Shown here one piece after another: positions 1-9,981 of a DNA stretch of 15,000 nt (positions are counted from its first letter, which is position 1; each line of letters starts with the position of its first letter). Both the position numbers and the translations under genes were made by a program. The DNA comes from Halocaridina rubra (taxonomy: Eukaryota; Arthropoda; Malacostraca; Decapoda; Atyidae): the NCBI GenBank assembly GCA_037179515.1, contig JAXCGZ010020800.1, forward strand, positions 42,501 through 57,500, given 5' to 3'. Below the pieces are notes generated by a model, which saw only the letters and a list, made by a program, of their open reading frames with translations, ran no database searches and was not told the origin of the DNA.

Positions 1-229
1 GGGAACGTGATGAACATGTGACATTGTTGTGTATCCGGTATGGTAAGGGATGTGGGCTTATTATGTGCCTACAAGTGGTACACATCAAATGATTTGTCTT
101 GTACCCTCTTTACATCCGAGGAATGCGAAAGTACTTTTGCATCAAACTCTTGGCTTTAACTCATCCATTGTCTCTTAATAGTATGATAACTGCTGTGGCG
201 TTGTTTTTAGAGTACTCTATTCGAGAAGG
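1..229. other. Unassigned single-copy-looking DNA
   Basis: No long reading frame, tandem repeat or recognisable element is visible. The right end runs into the weakly conserved 5' part of the first SINE copy, so the boundary near 229 is approximate. Confidence 0.4.
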
Positions 230-352
230 GACAGCAGCGCGTTCGTGCCCACCGCGGGGAGTCAGGAAGGACATCTAGCCTTCATTCTTTAGCTTCGTCC
301 TATCTGTATCCTCCCCCATTCGAACGGGAATTATTAAAACGAAAAAAAAAAA
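230..352 (+). mobile_element. tRNA-derived SINE, copy 1 (5' part diverged)
   Basis: A B-box-like GTTCGTGCCCA lies at 241-251, followed by GCGGGG, a GGAAGGACATC motif, a C/T-rich middle, a near-palindrome CCCATTCGAACGGG at 315-328 and an A-run at 342-352. The same landmarks occur in the same order and at similar spacing in the copy at 720-901, which is why both are called one family. The A-box half is not convincing here, so this copy is either 5'-truncated or strongly diverged. Such elements are transcribed by RNA polymerase III and moved by a partner LINE; nothing here shows it is active. Confidence 0.6.
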
Positions 353-377
353 CTGATTGCATGAAAGACCGGATAGC

Positions 378-393
378 TTTTTTTTTTTTTTTT

Positions 394-480
<87 letters not shown>
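378..480 (+). repeat. poly(T) plus (AG)n microsatellite
   Basis: A T run of about 16 bases (378-393) is followed by (AG)n to 480, with one frame slip near 413. It is a long homopurine tract on the + strand. Confidence 0.97.
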
Positions 481-482
<2 letters not shown>

Positions 483-719
483 GTTACTTTGACATAATGT
501 TCACGTAAGATCTAAATTAAGTTAGAATGTTTATTAGTATAATACTGATGTTTATTGGAAGATGAAAACATATCCATCTTTTGCCCCCACCTCTTTTTTT
601 TTTAGTACACATTATATCAAATTCCATATTTACTAAAAGGTCGACTTCATCTATGTTGTAGGTTAGGTTGAGTTGGGTTTCTGTTTATCGCTTTGCATTG
701 AAAAAAGGGTAACATTGGT
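481..719. other. Unassigned AT-rich DNA
   Basis: Nothing coding is visible. A short degenerate TAGGTTAGGTTGAG string near 659 resembles telomere-type repeats but is too short to call. Confidence 0.4.
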
Positions 720-901
720 GGCCGGGGTAGCTCAGTGTAAAGCGCGCAAGTTGATAAGTGATAAGCCTGACATTCTCGAGATCTATCCCACTGCGGGGTG
801 CTAGGAAGAGCATCCAGCCTTATTCCCCCTGCTTCAACATGTCTTTGTCTACCACCATTCGAATGGGCACTGCTTGTGACACAAAGTCGAAAAAAATAAA
901 A
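720..901 (+). mobile_element. tRNA-derived SINE, copy 2
   Basis: The head resembles a tRNA. It starts with GCCGGGG, and TAGCTCAGTGTA at 728-739 matches the polymerase III A box of a tRNA D-arm. A degraded B-box region follows around 772-789. The body then has GCGGGG, CTAGGAAGAGCATCCAGCC (about 801-819), a C/T-rich stretch, a perfect 12-bp palindrome CCATTCGAATGG (855-866) and an A-rich tail at 890-900. Copy 1 at 230-352 shares the body landmarks with roughly two-thirds identity by eye. The head lacks a 3' acceptor strand to pair with its 5' end, so this is a SINE and not a working tRNA gene. Confidence 0.72.
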
Positions 902-1436
902 GATGGTAAATATATTATATTTTGCATTTAATTTACATATTACTAAATATTATGCTCGACTGTATACATGATTATTATAGCCAGCTCTAGATAGTTTCCT
1001 TATTAGGATAAATTGGCTCACTCTTCACTATTTTGCTTTGATATATAGTCCTAAAATCCTTTATGGGCCAGGTTGCCCTGTGCTTATGTCGCACGGACAA
1101 CATCAGACCAGCAGCAAAAACTTGCAACATTTCTGCCATTTTTTTAATGTGGTTTAAAGACAGTTTATCGTTTATAGGTAGGTGCTTTAGCTACCAGGTG
1201 TCTGTTCTAGAAAAAGTTTAGTCTTTTTAATGGCTTTAAATCAGCAGAATTTGAGCACGTGGTTGTGTTAATGGCCTTTCCGGTGTCATTTTTTTTTCTC
1301 CATAAATGTCATGCAATATCACTGAATTACTTTAGTCAAAATTAAATTAGGTATTTATAATCGCAAATGACGAATATTTCCAGCACCAGTGTTACCATTT
1401 CGATATGCATACACTAGTGCACACATCCATGCACAT
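902..1436. other. Unassigned DNA, no gene seen
   Basis: AT-rich sequence with several short homopolymers. I see no element ends, no tandem repeat and no convincing reading frame. The 5' end of LINE-C may lie somewhat further left than I place it, because its first conserved residues appear only near 1450. Confidence 0.35.
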
Positions 1437-1449
1437 TGCTGCTGCTACG

Positions 1450-2240
1450 TTGGCTGCACCGTAGTCTTGACAAGATTGAATAATATTGCATATGCAGATG
1501 ACATTGTTGTGATTAGTCATTCAGAATCAGAACTGGAAGTCCTTCATATCACAATGTGCAGACTATTCAGTAACAAACAAACAAAGAAACAAACTTTTAT
1601 TTCCGTTTTTGTACAATGTCTATTCTCAATATAGAATGAAATTAACAAGGACAAAATGAAATGTACGTTTTTCAGCAGGACTTCTCAACAAAATAGGCCT
1701 CTCAATGTCAAACTTGCGGATGATAATTTAGAAGTTGTTGATCATTATAAATATTTAGGACATGTTGTTGAGAGTACTTTACATGAGGAAAAGGAATGTA
1801 TAACAAATTTTTACTCAAGTGCCTTTCTTGCTCCAAGAAACTTCTCGCAATGTGGCACTGGAATCCTTTTATTTTTATTAAAATTGCATTTTGTGCCAGT
1901 GTATGGCTTGTGTCTTTGGAATTATAAAGATACTTTCAGGAGGTCAGTGTTTAAAACATTTGAAGTGGCATTCAACAATGTTCTTAAACGAATAATAGGA
2001 GTTACTACATATGCAAGCAACCATATCGTTGCTGACATATGTCAGTAATTTTTTCTTAAATATCACATTGTCTTTCTTCAGGCTAAGTACTATAAAAGGC
2101 TTCATTATTCAGTTAGCAACATCATAAATCTTGGATATTCATTACACATCTCTTATCATCCCTTTACATCTGACAAGTCAATACACTCTTCATCACTGTT
2201 TCTTTTTACTTTATGTATTCTTCGTGTCCAGGCCCGATGA
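1450..2240 (+). pseudogene. Reverse transcriptase C-terminal fragment of LINE-C, broken
   Basis: The frame reads through the RT catalytic box YADD at 1491-1502 and then about 22 residues on to LFS at 1571. It is then interrupted by a 63-bp insertion that ends in a TAG at 1632-1634. It resumes in the same frame at 1635 with NEINKDKMKC and continues through KYLGHVVE (around 1768-1791), the position of the conserved KYLG box just after the palm. A TAA at 2046-2048 breaks it again, and the frame stays open behind it to a TGA at 2238-2240. The RNA-binding fingers and the first palm motifs are absent, so no polymerase could be made. The cause is 5' truncation at insertion plus later decay. Confidence 0.72.
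1572..1634 (-). mobile_element. 63-bp LINE-A 3'-tip insertion inside LINE-C
   Basis: Read on the - strand, this stretch matches the last ~55 bases of LINE-A at about 9380-9435: the same ATTGTACAAA, GGAAATAAA and (TTTG)n tail order, with a few substitutions. It divides the LINE-C frame between a serine codon ending at 1571 and an asparagine codon starting at 1635. The empty site can be inferred from that reading frame. A 2-bp AA could be a target duplication. It is an extreme 5' truncation product. Confidence 0.75.
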
Positions 2241-2300
2241 GGGCTGTTTTATTTTATAATTTTTTTGGCCCGTCCTGGTGTAAAAAAAAAAAAAAAAAAA

Positions 2301-2436
2301 TTGGATACTTTGCTGAAGCAGAAATGCGAGTGTTTAAAATAGACTTTCATGAGGGTATAATTGGAAATTTGATATTATGACTTTAGACGCAAGAATTTCC
2401 TGGGTGCAAAATCATAAACCTAGAAGACAGTGCCAA
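2301..2436. other. Spacer between two convergent LINE 3' tails
   Basis: This 136-bp segment lies between the A tail of LINE-C (+ strand) and the A tail of LINE-B (- strand, the T run at 2437-2444). No coding or repeat content is recognised. Confidence 0.4.
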
Positions 2437-2630
2437 TTTTTTTTATGAGTGTGACACCGGGACAGGCGAGAAAATTGCCCTCATCAATAAACTCCCGGGC
2501 AAGAAGAAAATATTAAGACGAAGAAAAAGTAAAAAGATAAGGACAAGGTAGATGAGGTAATGATACACAATAGGAAAAAGACAGGCTGAAAGAATAGTCT
2601 AAGTACTGAGTGCCTAGAGATATGGCAGGA

Positions 2631-2704
2631 TTAGGCCCTGAGAAGACGATTGATCCACTTTATAAATGAAGATAGGTCATAAGAATTAGGAAAGACAGAA
2701 GGAG
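2631..2704 (-). pseudogene. LINE-B C-terminal codons, displaced by LINE-A
   Basis: Reads PSVFPNSYDLSSF... and about 10 more residues to a TAA at 2633-2631. This is the expected continuation of the KLWNSLP-type box ending at 3337, now 632 bp away. The segment is uninterrupted, so in this part decay since insertion is small. Confidence 0.75.
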
Positions 2705-3336
2705 AAAAAAAAACAAAACAAAAAAAACATTAAATTTTCATTTTTGCGCAATGGTTATTCTTCTAAAAGTAAAAGTAACTTATAAGTAAACATGTAATTG
2801 AACTAATAAGTAAGAGAGCAATACATACAGTTAAATTAAATGTAGCTTTCCTAGAAAATAATAATGCTATAATAAAAATGTTAACAACAATGTTAATAAT
2901 AAAATAGTAATAATAACATTCGATACAGTATCGTTATTATCGGCATCATCACCATATTTGTTTTCCTTTCACAGAGAATAATTAGTTCTTAACTTAGAGA
3001 ACAGAGAAGTCGATATTAGTTTACATATAGAGAGGTTAGTGTTAAGGGAAGTTGCATTAAATCATTAAGTATAGTTTATGTGTGAGCAGCAACTATTTGT
3101 CCAAAAGAAAACTATATAGTTTGCCTTTGAAAGCTGTGAAGGAGGATGAGTTTTTAAGATGCTCTGAAATATTGTTCCAGAGTGTTGGCCCGTTGATCGT
3201 GATCATCTTTGAACCTGCTTCTGTGTTTGTTCTGTGAATAAAGAGCTCACTGCTCTGTCTTGTGTTGGTTCCCCTTATATCCCTGACTGTTTTTAAATCA
3301 AATAGTCAGCTAGAATAATGATGGTCCAAACTTTTT
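2705..3336 (-). mobile_element. LINE-A copy 2, 5'-truncated, nested in LINE-B
   Basis: The - strand sequence matches 8909-9430 of the + strand LINE-A copy, with only about 11 differences across the shared ~250 bp of coding sequence by eye. It comprises the last ~80 codons (3336-3093, ending in TAG at 3095-3093), a 3' UTR and a T/G-rich tail at 2703-2727. Its 3' UTR holds about 91 bp (2993-3083) that are absent from the larger copy. It carries a TGA (3308-3306) where the larger copy has a tryptophan codon, and CAG where the larger copy has a TAG stop. Target duplications are not obvious, which fits CR1-like elements. Confidence 0.85.
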
Positions 3337-4020
3337 AGAGTTACAGAGTTTGGAGGTAGATGGGAAGAAACAAACACTGCACCAACCAGCCCACGAGCTA
3401 CAAATCTCCACACAGTACTTGTGAGACGAGGCCGCTTGGAGAGTGTTACGCAGCCTTGGCAGTGGGGGAGGGATGTAACTCGCCAACTGACTAGACCAGC
3501 GATGGAAGCAATAGCGATAGAATAGAGAAAGGGACAATACCTTTCGGTGAAGAGAAAGAGAATCCAAATTAAAAGTAAGAAAAGGGTCATTAATGAGCCT
3601 GAATGCCTAAGATTCAAACCTAGCAAGGGGATCAGTATATGAAGAAGCACCCCAGATGAGCGAGCAGTATTTTAAGCAGGGACAGATAAGACCTTAATAG
3701 ATTTTAAGTAACTGTAAAAGGGAAAAGAGAACGAAATAGATGCCCCGATTTTTTGGATGCAGATTTAGACATTTTAATTGTGTGATTCCTTCAAGACAAG
3801 TTAGAAGCTGTCTGGATTCCTAATATGTTGATAGAATTTAGAGGGTAAAATTCGTTAGTTACCAAGACAATAGGGCTATCAGGAGAAGATGATAAAGAAA
3901 TAGCCAGAAACTGTGTTCTGGAGGCGTTAAACTGGACTAAATTTTGAGTGCCCCACTCAGATACCCCCTGCAAATCGGAGTTGAGAGTAGCAGAGTGATA
4001 GAGTTTAAGCTGTTTAATGG
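3337..4020 (-). pseudogene. LINE-B reverse transcriptase C-terminal half, frameshifted
   Basis: The first readable segment on the - strand runs from LNSDLQGVSEWG through VQFNASRTQF to NILGIQ (about 3985 to 3805). The frame is then lost. ASKKSGHLFRS near 3745 and the IWGASS box near 3660 lie in other frames, with at least two indels and a TAA between them. The last segment covers the LSLFYRY and YIPPPLPRLR region and ends at KLCNS near 3337, where LINE-A has inserted. A cysteine stands where related elements have the tryptophan of the WNSLP box. It is long dead, with more decay than the LINE-A copy inside it. Confidence 0.7.
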
Positions 4021-4024
4021 GGAG

Positions 4025-4144
4025 GTTACTGCTGTGGCTGGGCACCACAGTGGGGGGTTGGGGCTTGTGCCGGCTGGCGACCACTCTGTGGGTCCTCCAT
4101 GACCCGTTCCATCCATCCGTGGGTGGAGAATCTAAAAAAAAAAA
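4025..4144 (+). other. Possible small A-tailed retroinsert
   Basis: A GC-rich block of about 105 bp ends in an 11-base A run (4134-4144) and abuts the truncated 5' end of LINE-B. It contains short complementary stretches (CCATCC/GGGTGG types). It could be an unknown SINE fragment or simply the old flank of LINE-B. It does not continue the LINE-B protein in a way I recognise. Confidence 0.3.
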
Positions 4145-4360
4145 TGACTGTAAATACTGATTATGGTAATTCACAAAGTCATTATTCAAAATAACTTTCT
4201 TTGTAGAGTATTCTTATGAGTACACTATCAATACTGCTGAATTTTTTATTTTATTATTTTTGTAAACCTCATGTATGAAGCATTTAATGTATATTATCTC
4301 TTGCTTACTCACAGAACGTTAACTTAGTGTTATTATGTTTATATGAAGCAGAAATAGGAA
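4145..4360. other. Unassigned AT-rich DNA
   Basis: No gene, element end or tandem repeat is visible before the compound microsatellite. Confidence 0.4.
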
Positions 4361-6091
<1,731 letters not shown>

Positions 6092-6171
6092 ATTCTGAAA
6101 CCTAAATATTTCAGGGACAGAGTCGATTTTTGAGCTCTACATCGGGAATCATTAGGATAAGCCTAAAAGTG

Positions 6172-6200
6172 CACACACACACACACACACACACACACAC
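6172..6200 (+). repeat. (CA)n microsatellite
   Basis: About 14 uninterrupted CA units. Confidence 0.97.
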
Positions 6201-6929
6201 CGCATCTTGACCGGGACCCACGTGTCTTGAAAAGCGTCTGTCTGAACCCATCAAGAACGTTCCTTCCACCGACTATTTCACAAAGTCCCTTCTCCCCCTC
6301 GCACCCATTTTTTTTTTTTTTTACCACTCCTCAAATTCTTTTTTTTTCTTTATCCCGTTATATTGGTGGTAGCGCCCCTTGTTTCCTTCGATGCCCTTGA
6401 AGGGGATGGCCAAAGTGATTTTTACTGTTGCTGGCTGCCAGGGGCAGGTAATTATTCCTATTTCTTGTGGTTCTTTGTATTTACATAAAACTCAACCCTT
6501 TGTCTTGATTTACGAAACTTCTTGATCATTTCTTAAGACAAAATTTCATATTTTGAGATGGCCAGATATACTGACAAATACTCATATTTTGAGTTGTCGT
6601 GGATCAGTAATCTGCAAAAAAAAAATGAGTCAACTCGAAGTGAGATCTCTGGCATAAACTGGAAACAAGAGATGGTCTCTGCAAAAGAGTAAGTTTCCTA
6701 TTCTGAAGTTGCTAGAAATATTTGGGAAACAGAAGTAGATTGTTTTCATTGTGTTGCTAGTATTGAATTCACTAGAATTATGTGGGAAACAGACGGTAGT
6801 TCTGCTGGTTGCACGGCTAATCTCATTGGTGTCTCAGGATTTAGGTTGTTAGACGCGACTTGACAAGCTGAGAAAGTCGCGCCATTCGTTGTTATTTTTT
6901 TTTTATTTATTCTTTGAATAAGAAAAGTT
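6201..6929. other. Unassigned DNA with a short degenerate direct repeat
   Basis: No gene is recognised. T runs occur at about 6308-6322 and 6892-6904. A 22-bp direct repeat with 20 matches lies 60 bp apart (6712-6733 and 6772-6793, core TGGGAAACAGA). The right end is the target into which LINE-A copy 1 inserted. Confidence 0.4.
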
Positions 6930-9440
6930 TTATATGACCACGAGCTGAACATTGCTATGCTAAACATAAACAAGCCAAAAAGGAAGCCTCACCTCAAGAC
7001 ATTCCGGTGTCTAAAAAATTACTCCCCTGATATCTTTTGTGAAACATTAATCAACAACACAAATGCACTTAATAGAATTAAATACACAGATAACGTCGAT
7101 TTGCAGGTTGAGATTTTAACAGAAGTCTTCCTTGAATGCTTAGATAGTTGTGCACCCATTGTAACAAGAAAAATAACCCGCCCCTCAGCCCCCTGGCTAA
7201 CTAATGACATCAATGAGGCAATGCAAATCAGAAATCAAATACAAAAAGAGCTGAAAATGAATAGATATGATATGACTCTCCGAGAACGTTATAAAACAGA
7301 AAAGAAACGTGTCAGATCTCTCATCAGTGTAAGTAAAAAAGACTTTTACAAAAAACAATTTAATGACTCTAGACATGATACAGCAGCAACATGGAAAGTG
7401 ATAAGAAGCATGATACCAAATGAAAAAAGTACCTCAGAAAGTTATGAAAATATTACGGAGTTGAAAGACAAAGCAGATAACTTTAATAACTATTTTGCTA
7501 ACGTTGGCAAAAATACATATGAAAAAACTCAAGAAAACATCAACTCAGTGAATATGAGTAATTGCTTAAATGACAATTCTTCCAATGAAAGCACAAGAGA
7601 GTACTTCAAGATAAATCCTATCGATTGTGCTACCCTAATTCTTACCATAAAGAGCCTAGGAAACTCTGGCTGTTATGGTTCAGATGGTATACCATTTCAG
7701 TTCATCAAAGATGCTCTACCCATGATTGCATCCTATATTCTAACTATTATGAACACTTCCATTGTTACTAAAAAGTTTCCTGACTCTTGGAAAATATCAC
7801 AAGTAATACCTCTGCATAAAAAGGGGGACAGAGAAGATGTGACAAACTATCGTCCCATTTCCCTGCTACCCATTTTCTCTAAAATATTAGAAAAAATTGT
7901 TGCATGCCAACTTATGTCATATTTAGAATCAAATAGACTACTAATGATTAGCCAACATGGTTTCAGACCAAAACTTTCGACGGAAACTGCACTGCTTAAA
8001 GTTACGAATAGTATATATAATAATATAGATATGAAAAAAATATCTTTGCTTATATTATTAGACTTATCAAAAGCCTTCGACAGTGTAAACCATGAAATTC
8101 TTTTAAGTAAATGTATTAACTTAAATATTGATCCAAGCTGGTTTAGCGAGTATCTATCTAATCGTAAACAGTCCATACGTCTTAACAACATTATCTCTGT
8201 GCCAAAAAATGTATCATTTGGTGTTCCACAGGGATCAGTACTTGGTCCTATCCTCTTCTCCATTTACGTAAATGATCTATCTTCTTTCATTTCTGACTGT
8301 CTAGTCGTACAATATGCAGATGACACTCAACTACTCCTTAGTAGTGATATTAATAATCTCCCAGAGCTAACTTTAAGAGCAGAAAACACTCTGTCAAAAA
8401 TTAAAACCTATTTCCAAGAAATTGGGCTGTTAATTAACGAAAGTAAAACACAGTGCATATTTATTGGTTCAAGGTTCCACATAGCACAAATTCCAGAAAA
8501 CACAACAATTAATTTTTGCGACAATATTATCACACCTAGCAAAACAGTAAAAAACCTAGGAATGCACTTTAATAACCACATGTTGCTTGATTCTCACATA
8601 GATAAAGTATGCAAAAAGGTTACAGGAACATTAATGTACTTATCACGTATAAAAGACAATTTTGAGACTACCACTCGATTAACTGTTGTTGAATCTCTAG
8701 CCCTAAGTCACATTAATTACTGCACAACTGTTTGGGGAGCTACCACTAAGACTCAGATAAACAGAATACAGAAGCTTATTAATTTTGCAGCTCGAGTTGC
8801 CCTAGGAGGAATAAGAAAATATGACCACATCACACCAGCTATAAACTTGGGTAACTGCGGGCAGAAAATAAGATCGCTTATGCTATTTATGTTTTTGTAT
8901 TCAAAATTTTGGACCATCATTATCCTAGCTGGCTATTTGATTTAAAAACAGTCATGGATATAAGGGGAACCAACACAAGATAGAGCAGTGAGCTCTTTAT
9001 TCACAGAACAAACACAGAAGCAGGTTCAAAGATGATCACTATCAAAGGGCCAACACTCTGGAATAATATTCTAGAGCATCTTAAAAATGCATCCTCCTTC
9101 ACAGCTTTCAAAGGCAAACTATATAGTTTTCTTTTGGACAAATAGTTGCTGCTCATTAAGAACTAATTATTCTCATTGTAAGGAAACAAATATGGAAATG
9201 ATGCCGATAATAACGATCCTGTATCTAGTGGCATACTTATTACTTTATTATTAACATTATTGTTAAAATTTTTATTACAGCATTATTATTTTCTATGAAA
9301 GCTACATTTAATTTAACTATATGTCTAACCCTCTTATTTATTAGTTTAATTACATGTCTACTTATAAGTTACTATTAATGTTGAATAACCATTGTACAAA
9401 ATGGAAATAAATGTTTGTTTGTTTGTTTGTGTGTTTGTTT
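6930..9440 (+). mobile_element. LINE-A copy 1, 5'-truncated CR1/L2-like retrotransposon
   Basis: About 2.5 kb with the tip of the endonuclease domain, the linker, the whole reverse transcriptase, the C-terminal region, a 3' UTR (9146-9411) and a (TTTG)n tail (about 9412-9440). The first recognisable coding residues are a DHEL that corresponds to the SDH box at the end of the endonuclease, so the element lost everything before it. RT motifs place it in the CR1/L2/Jockey superfamily. The 3' UTR is AT-rich and lacks about 91 bp found in copy 2. Confidence 0.88.
6936..9145 (+). pseudogene. LINE-A ORF2: reverse transcriptase, truncated and frameshifted
   Basis: The longest uninterrupted frame is 6957-8945 (662 codons from the first ATG), but coding similarity begins at 6936 without an ATG. 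Using that ATG as residue 1, the linker takes about residues 1-225. The palm begins with SGCYGSDGIP near 238, RT box A LDLSKAFD is near 368, the primer-grip-side box GVPQGSVLGP is near 422 and catalytic YADD is at 453-456. All three catalytic aspartates are present. Near 8880-8906 a single-base indel moves the true frame, which then reads KILDHHYPSWLFDLKTV in the other register. That register has a TAG at 8981-8983 and the family's normal end, GPTLWNN...LLDK, stopping at 9143-9145. The last 22 residues of the 662-codon frame are therefore an artefact. With no endonuclease and two C-terminal lesions it cannot retrotranspose by itself. Confidence 0.87.
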
Positions 9441-9607
9441 ATATATTGAGGAGCTCACAAGACTATATGGAATACTGAGACGCCAGCGACGTCCATTGCT
9501 AGTCTAACGAGTCATATATTGAATGCATAACAACCAGTTAGAGAAATAGAAAAAAAAAAGTTGTGGTGTTCCTACCCTTTGCGAAATAGTTTTTCAGGGG
9601 CTACTTT
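9441..9607. other. Unassigned flank of LINE-A
   Basis: Mixed sequence with one A run at about 9550-9559; nothing recognised. Confidence 0.4.
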
Positions 9608-9693
9608 CGCTTGTTATCTACAAGGAAAAAATATCTACTAGGTTAGGTTAGGTTAGGTTAGGAAGTAGATTCATGTCACGTAGATAACAAGCG
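9608..9693. repeat. Inverted repeat enclosing an interstitial (TTAGG)n telomere array
   Basis: Perfect 14-bp arms CGCTTGTTATCTAC (9608-9621) and GTAGATAACAAGCG (9680-9693). Inside them a second 7-bp pair ATCTACT (9633-9639) and AGTAGAT (9664-9670) flanks TAGG plus four TTAGG units (9639-9662). TTAGG is the common arthropod telomere unit. The structure would fold as a two-step hairpin with the telomere repeat as the loop. It could be a miniature element core, a fold-back scar or a repaired break. Confidence 0.8.
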
Positions 9694-9916
9694 GATGAGG
9701 CACCGAGTTTCTCATTCTGGACTCGCTTGGAAGACCAAAAGGTCTTACCATCTCTTGTTTTGCTACTCTAAGGAAAAATATTAAGTTTATGATTTGAGCT
9801 GAAAGAAGTATTTGGGAAAACACTTTTTTTTTCTGTTATTTGGTGACTTTTCTTGATAAAAGATGTATACTTTAGTTTGCTTGAATATAGGATAGTCCGT
9901 ATTTATGATTCTGTGT
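9694..9916. other. Unassigned DNA between the fold-back repeat and LINE-D
   Basis: No coding potential seen apart from the hairpin listed separately. Confidence 0.4.
9731..9746. other. Short perfect hairpin
   Basis: AAGACC-AAAA-GGTCTT: a 6-bp stem with a 4-base loop, extendable by three pairs past one bulge. No function can be assigned. It lies 38 bp from the telomere-containing inverted repeat. Confidence 0.5.
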
Positions 9917-9944
9917 GTGATTACCTAATTGTGATTACCTAATT
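9917..9944 (-). repeat. LINE-D terminal 14-bp tandem repeat, two copies
   Basis: On the + strand two exact copies of GTGATTACCTAATT (9917-9930 and 9931-9944). They mark the 3' end of the element, which has no poly(A). Confidence 0.85.
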
Positions 9945-9952
9945 GTGTTTAC

Positions 9953-9981
9953 GGGAAAGAGCCCAAAGCTCGTATCTTCCC
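9953..9981 (-). other. LINE-D 3'-terminal stem-loop
   Basis: Outer arms GGGAA/TTCCC and inner arms GAGC/GCTC around a CCAAA loop, ending eight bases before the terminal tandem repeats. In CR1-like elements the reverse transcriptase recognises structure at this place. The role is inferred from position. Confidence 0.6.

Larger units (their letters stand above)
1437..2300 (+). mobile_element. LINE-C, 5'-truncated non-LTR retrotransposon remnant
   Basis: This is the 3' end of a LINE: the last part of the reverse transcriptase palm, the thumb/C-terminal region, a short 3' UTR and a 19-base A tail at 2282-2300. The 3' UTR holds complementary CCAGG (2228-2232) and CCTGG (about 2273-2277), a possible terminal hairpin. 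By its motifs (YADD, then KYLGH, then a W-N-Y context) it looks closest to the I/Nimb-type LINEs, but this subclade is a guess from memory. It is interrupted at 1572-1634 by a sliver of LINE-A. Confidence 0.7.
2437..4020 (-). mobile_element. LINE-B, BS/Jockey-like LINE, 5'-truncated and split
   Basis: On the - strand this is the 3' third of a LINE: post-palm reverse transcriptase region (3337 to about 4020), then an insertion of LINE-A (2705-3336), then the final coding codons (2704-2631), a 3' UTR and an A tail (T run at 2437-2444 on +). The two coding halves meet exactly at a conserved box, ...KLCNS and PSVFPNSYDL..., which is how I place the split. The conserved spacing of VSEWG, NILG, IWGASS, PPPLPR and KLWNSLP-type motifs is typical of the LINE group containing Drosophila BS. 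The palm with its catalytic aspartates is missing. Confidence 0.75.

Noticed and set aside
720..800. A functional tRNA gene
   Set aside because: The A box is good, but there is no matching acceptor strand, the B box is degraded, and the body continues into a SINE shared with a second copy.
2301..2436. TTGG next to both LINE-C and LINE-B tails as a shared insertion target
   Set aside because: Four bases are too few, and no matching duplication was found at the other ends of the elements.
6712..6793. Direct repeat as a start of a minisatellite or target duplication
   Set aside because: There are only two units of 22 bp with two mismatches, no array and no element between them that would make a duplication.
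7847..8263. 138-codon - strand frame
   Set aside because: It is antisense to the reverse transcriptase core of LINE-A and is explained by that gene.
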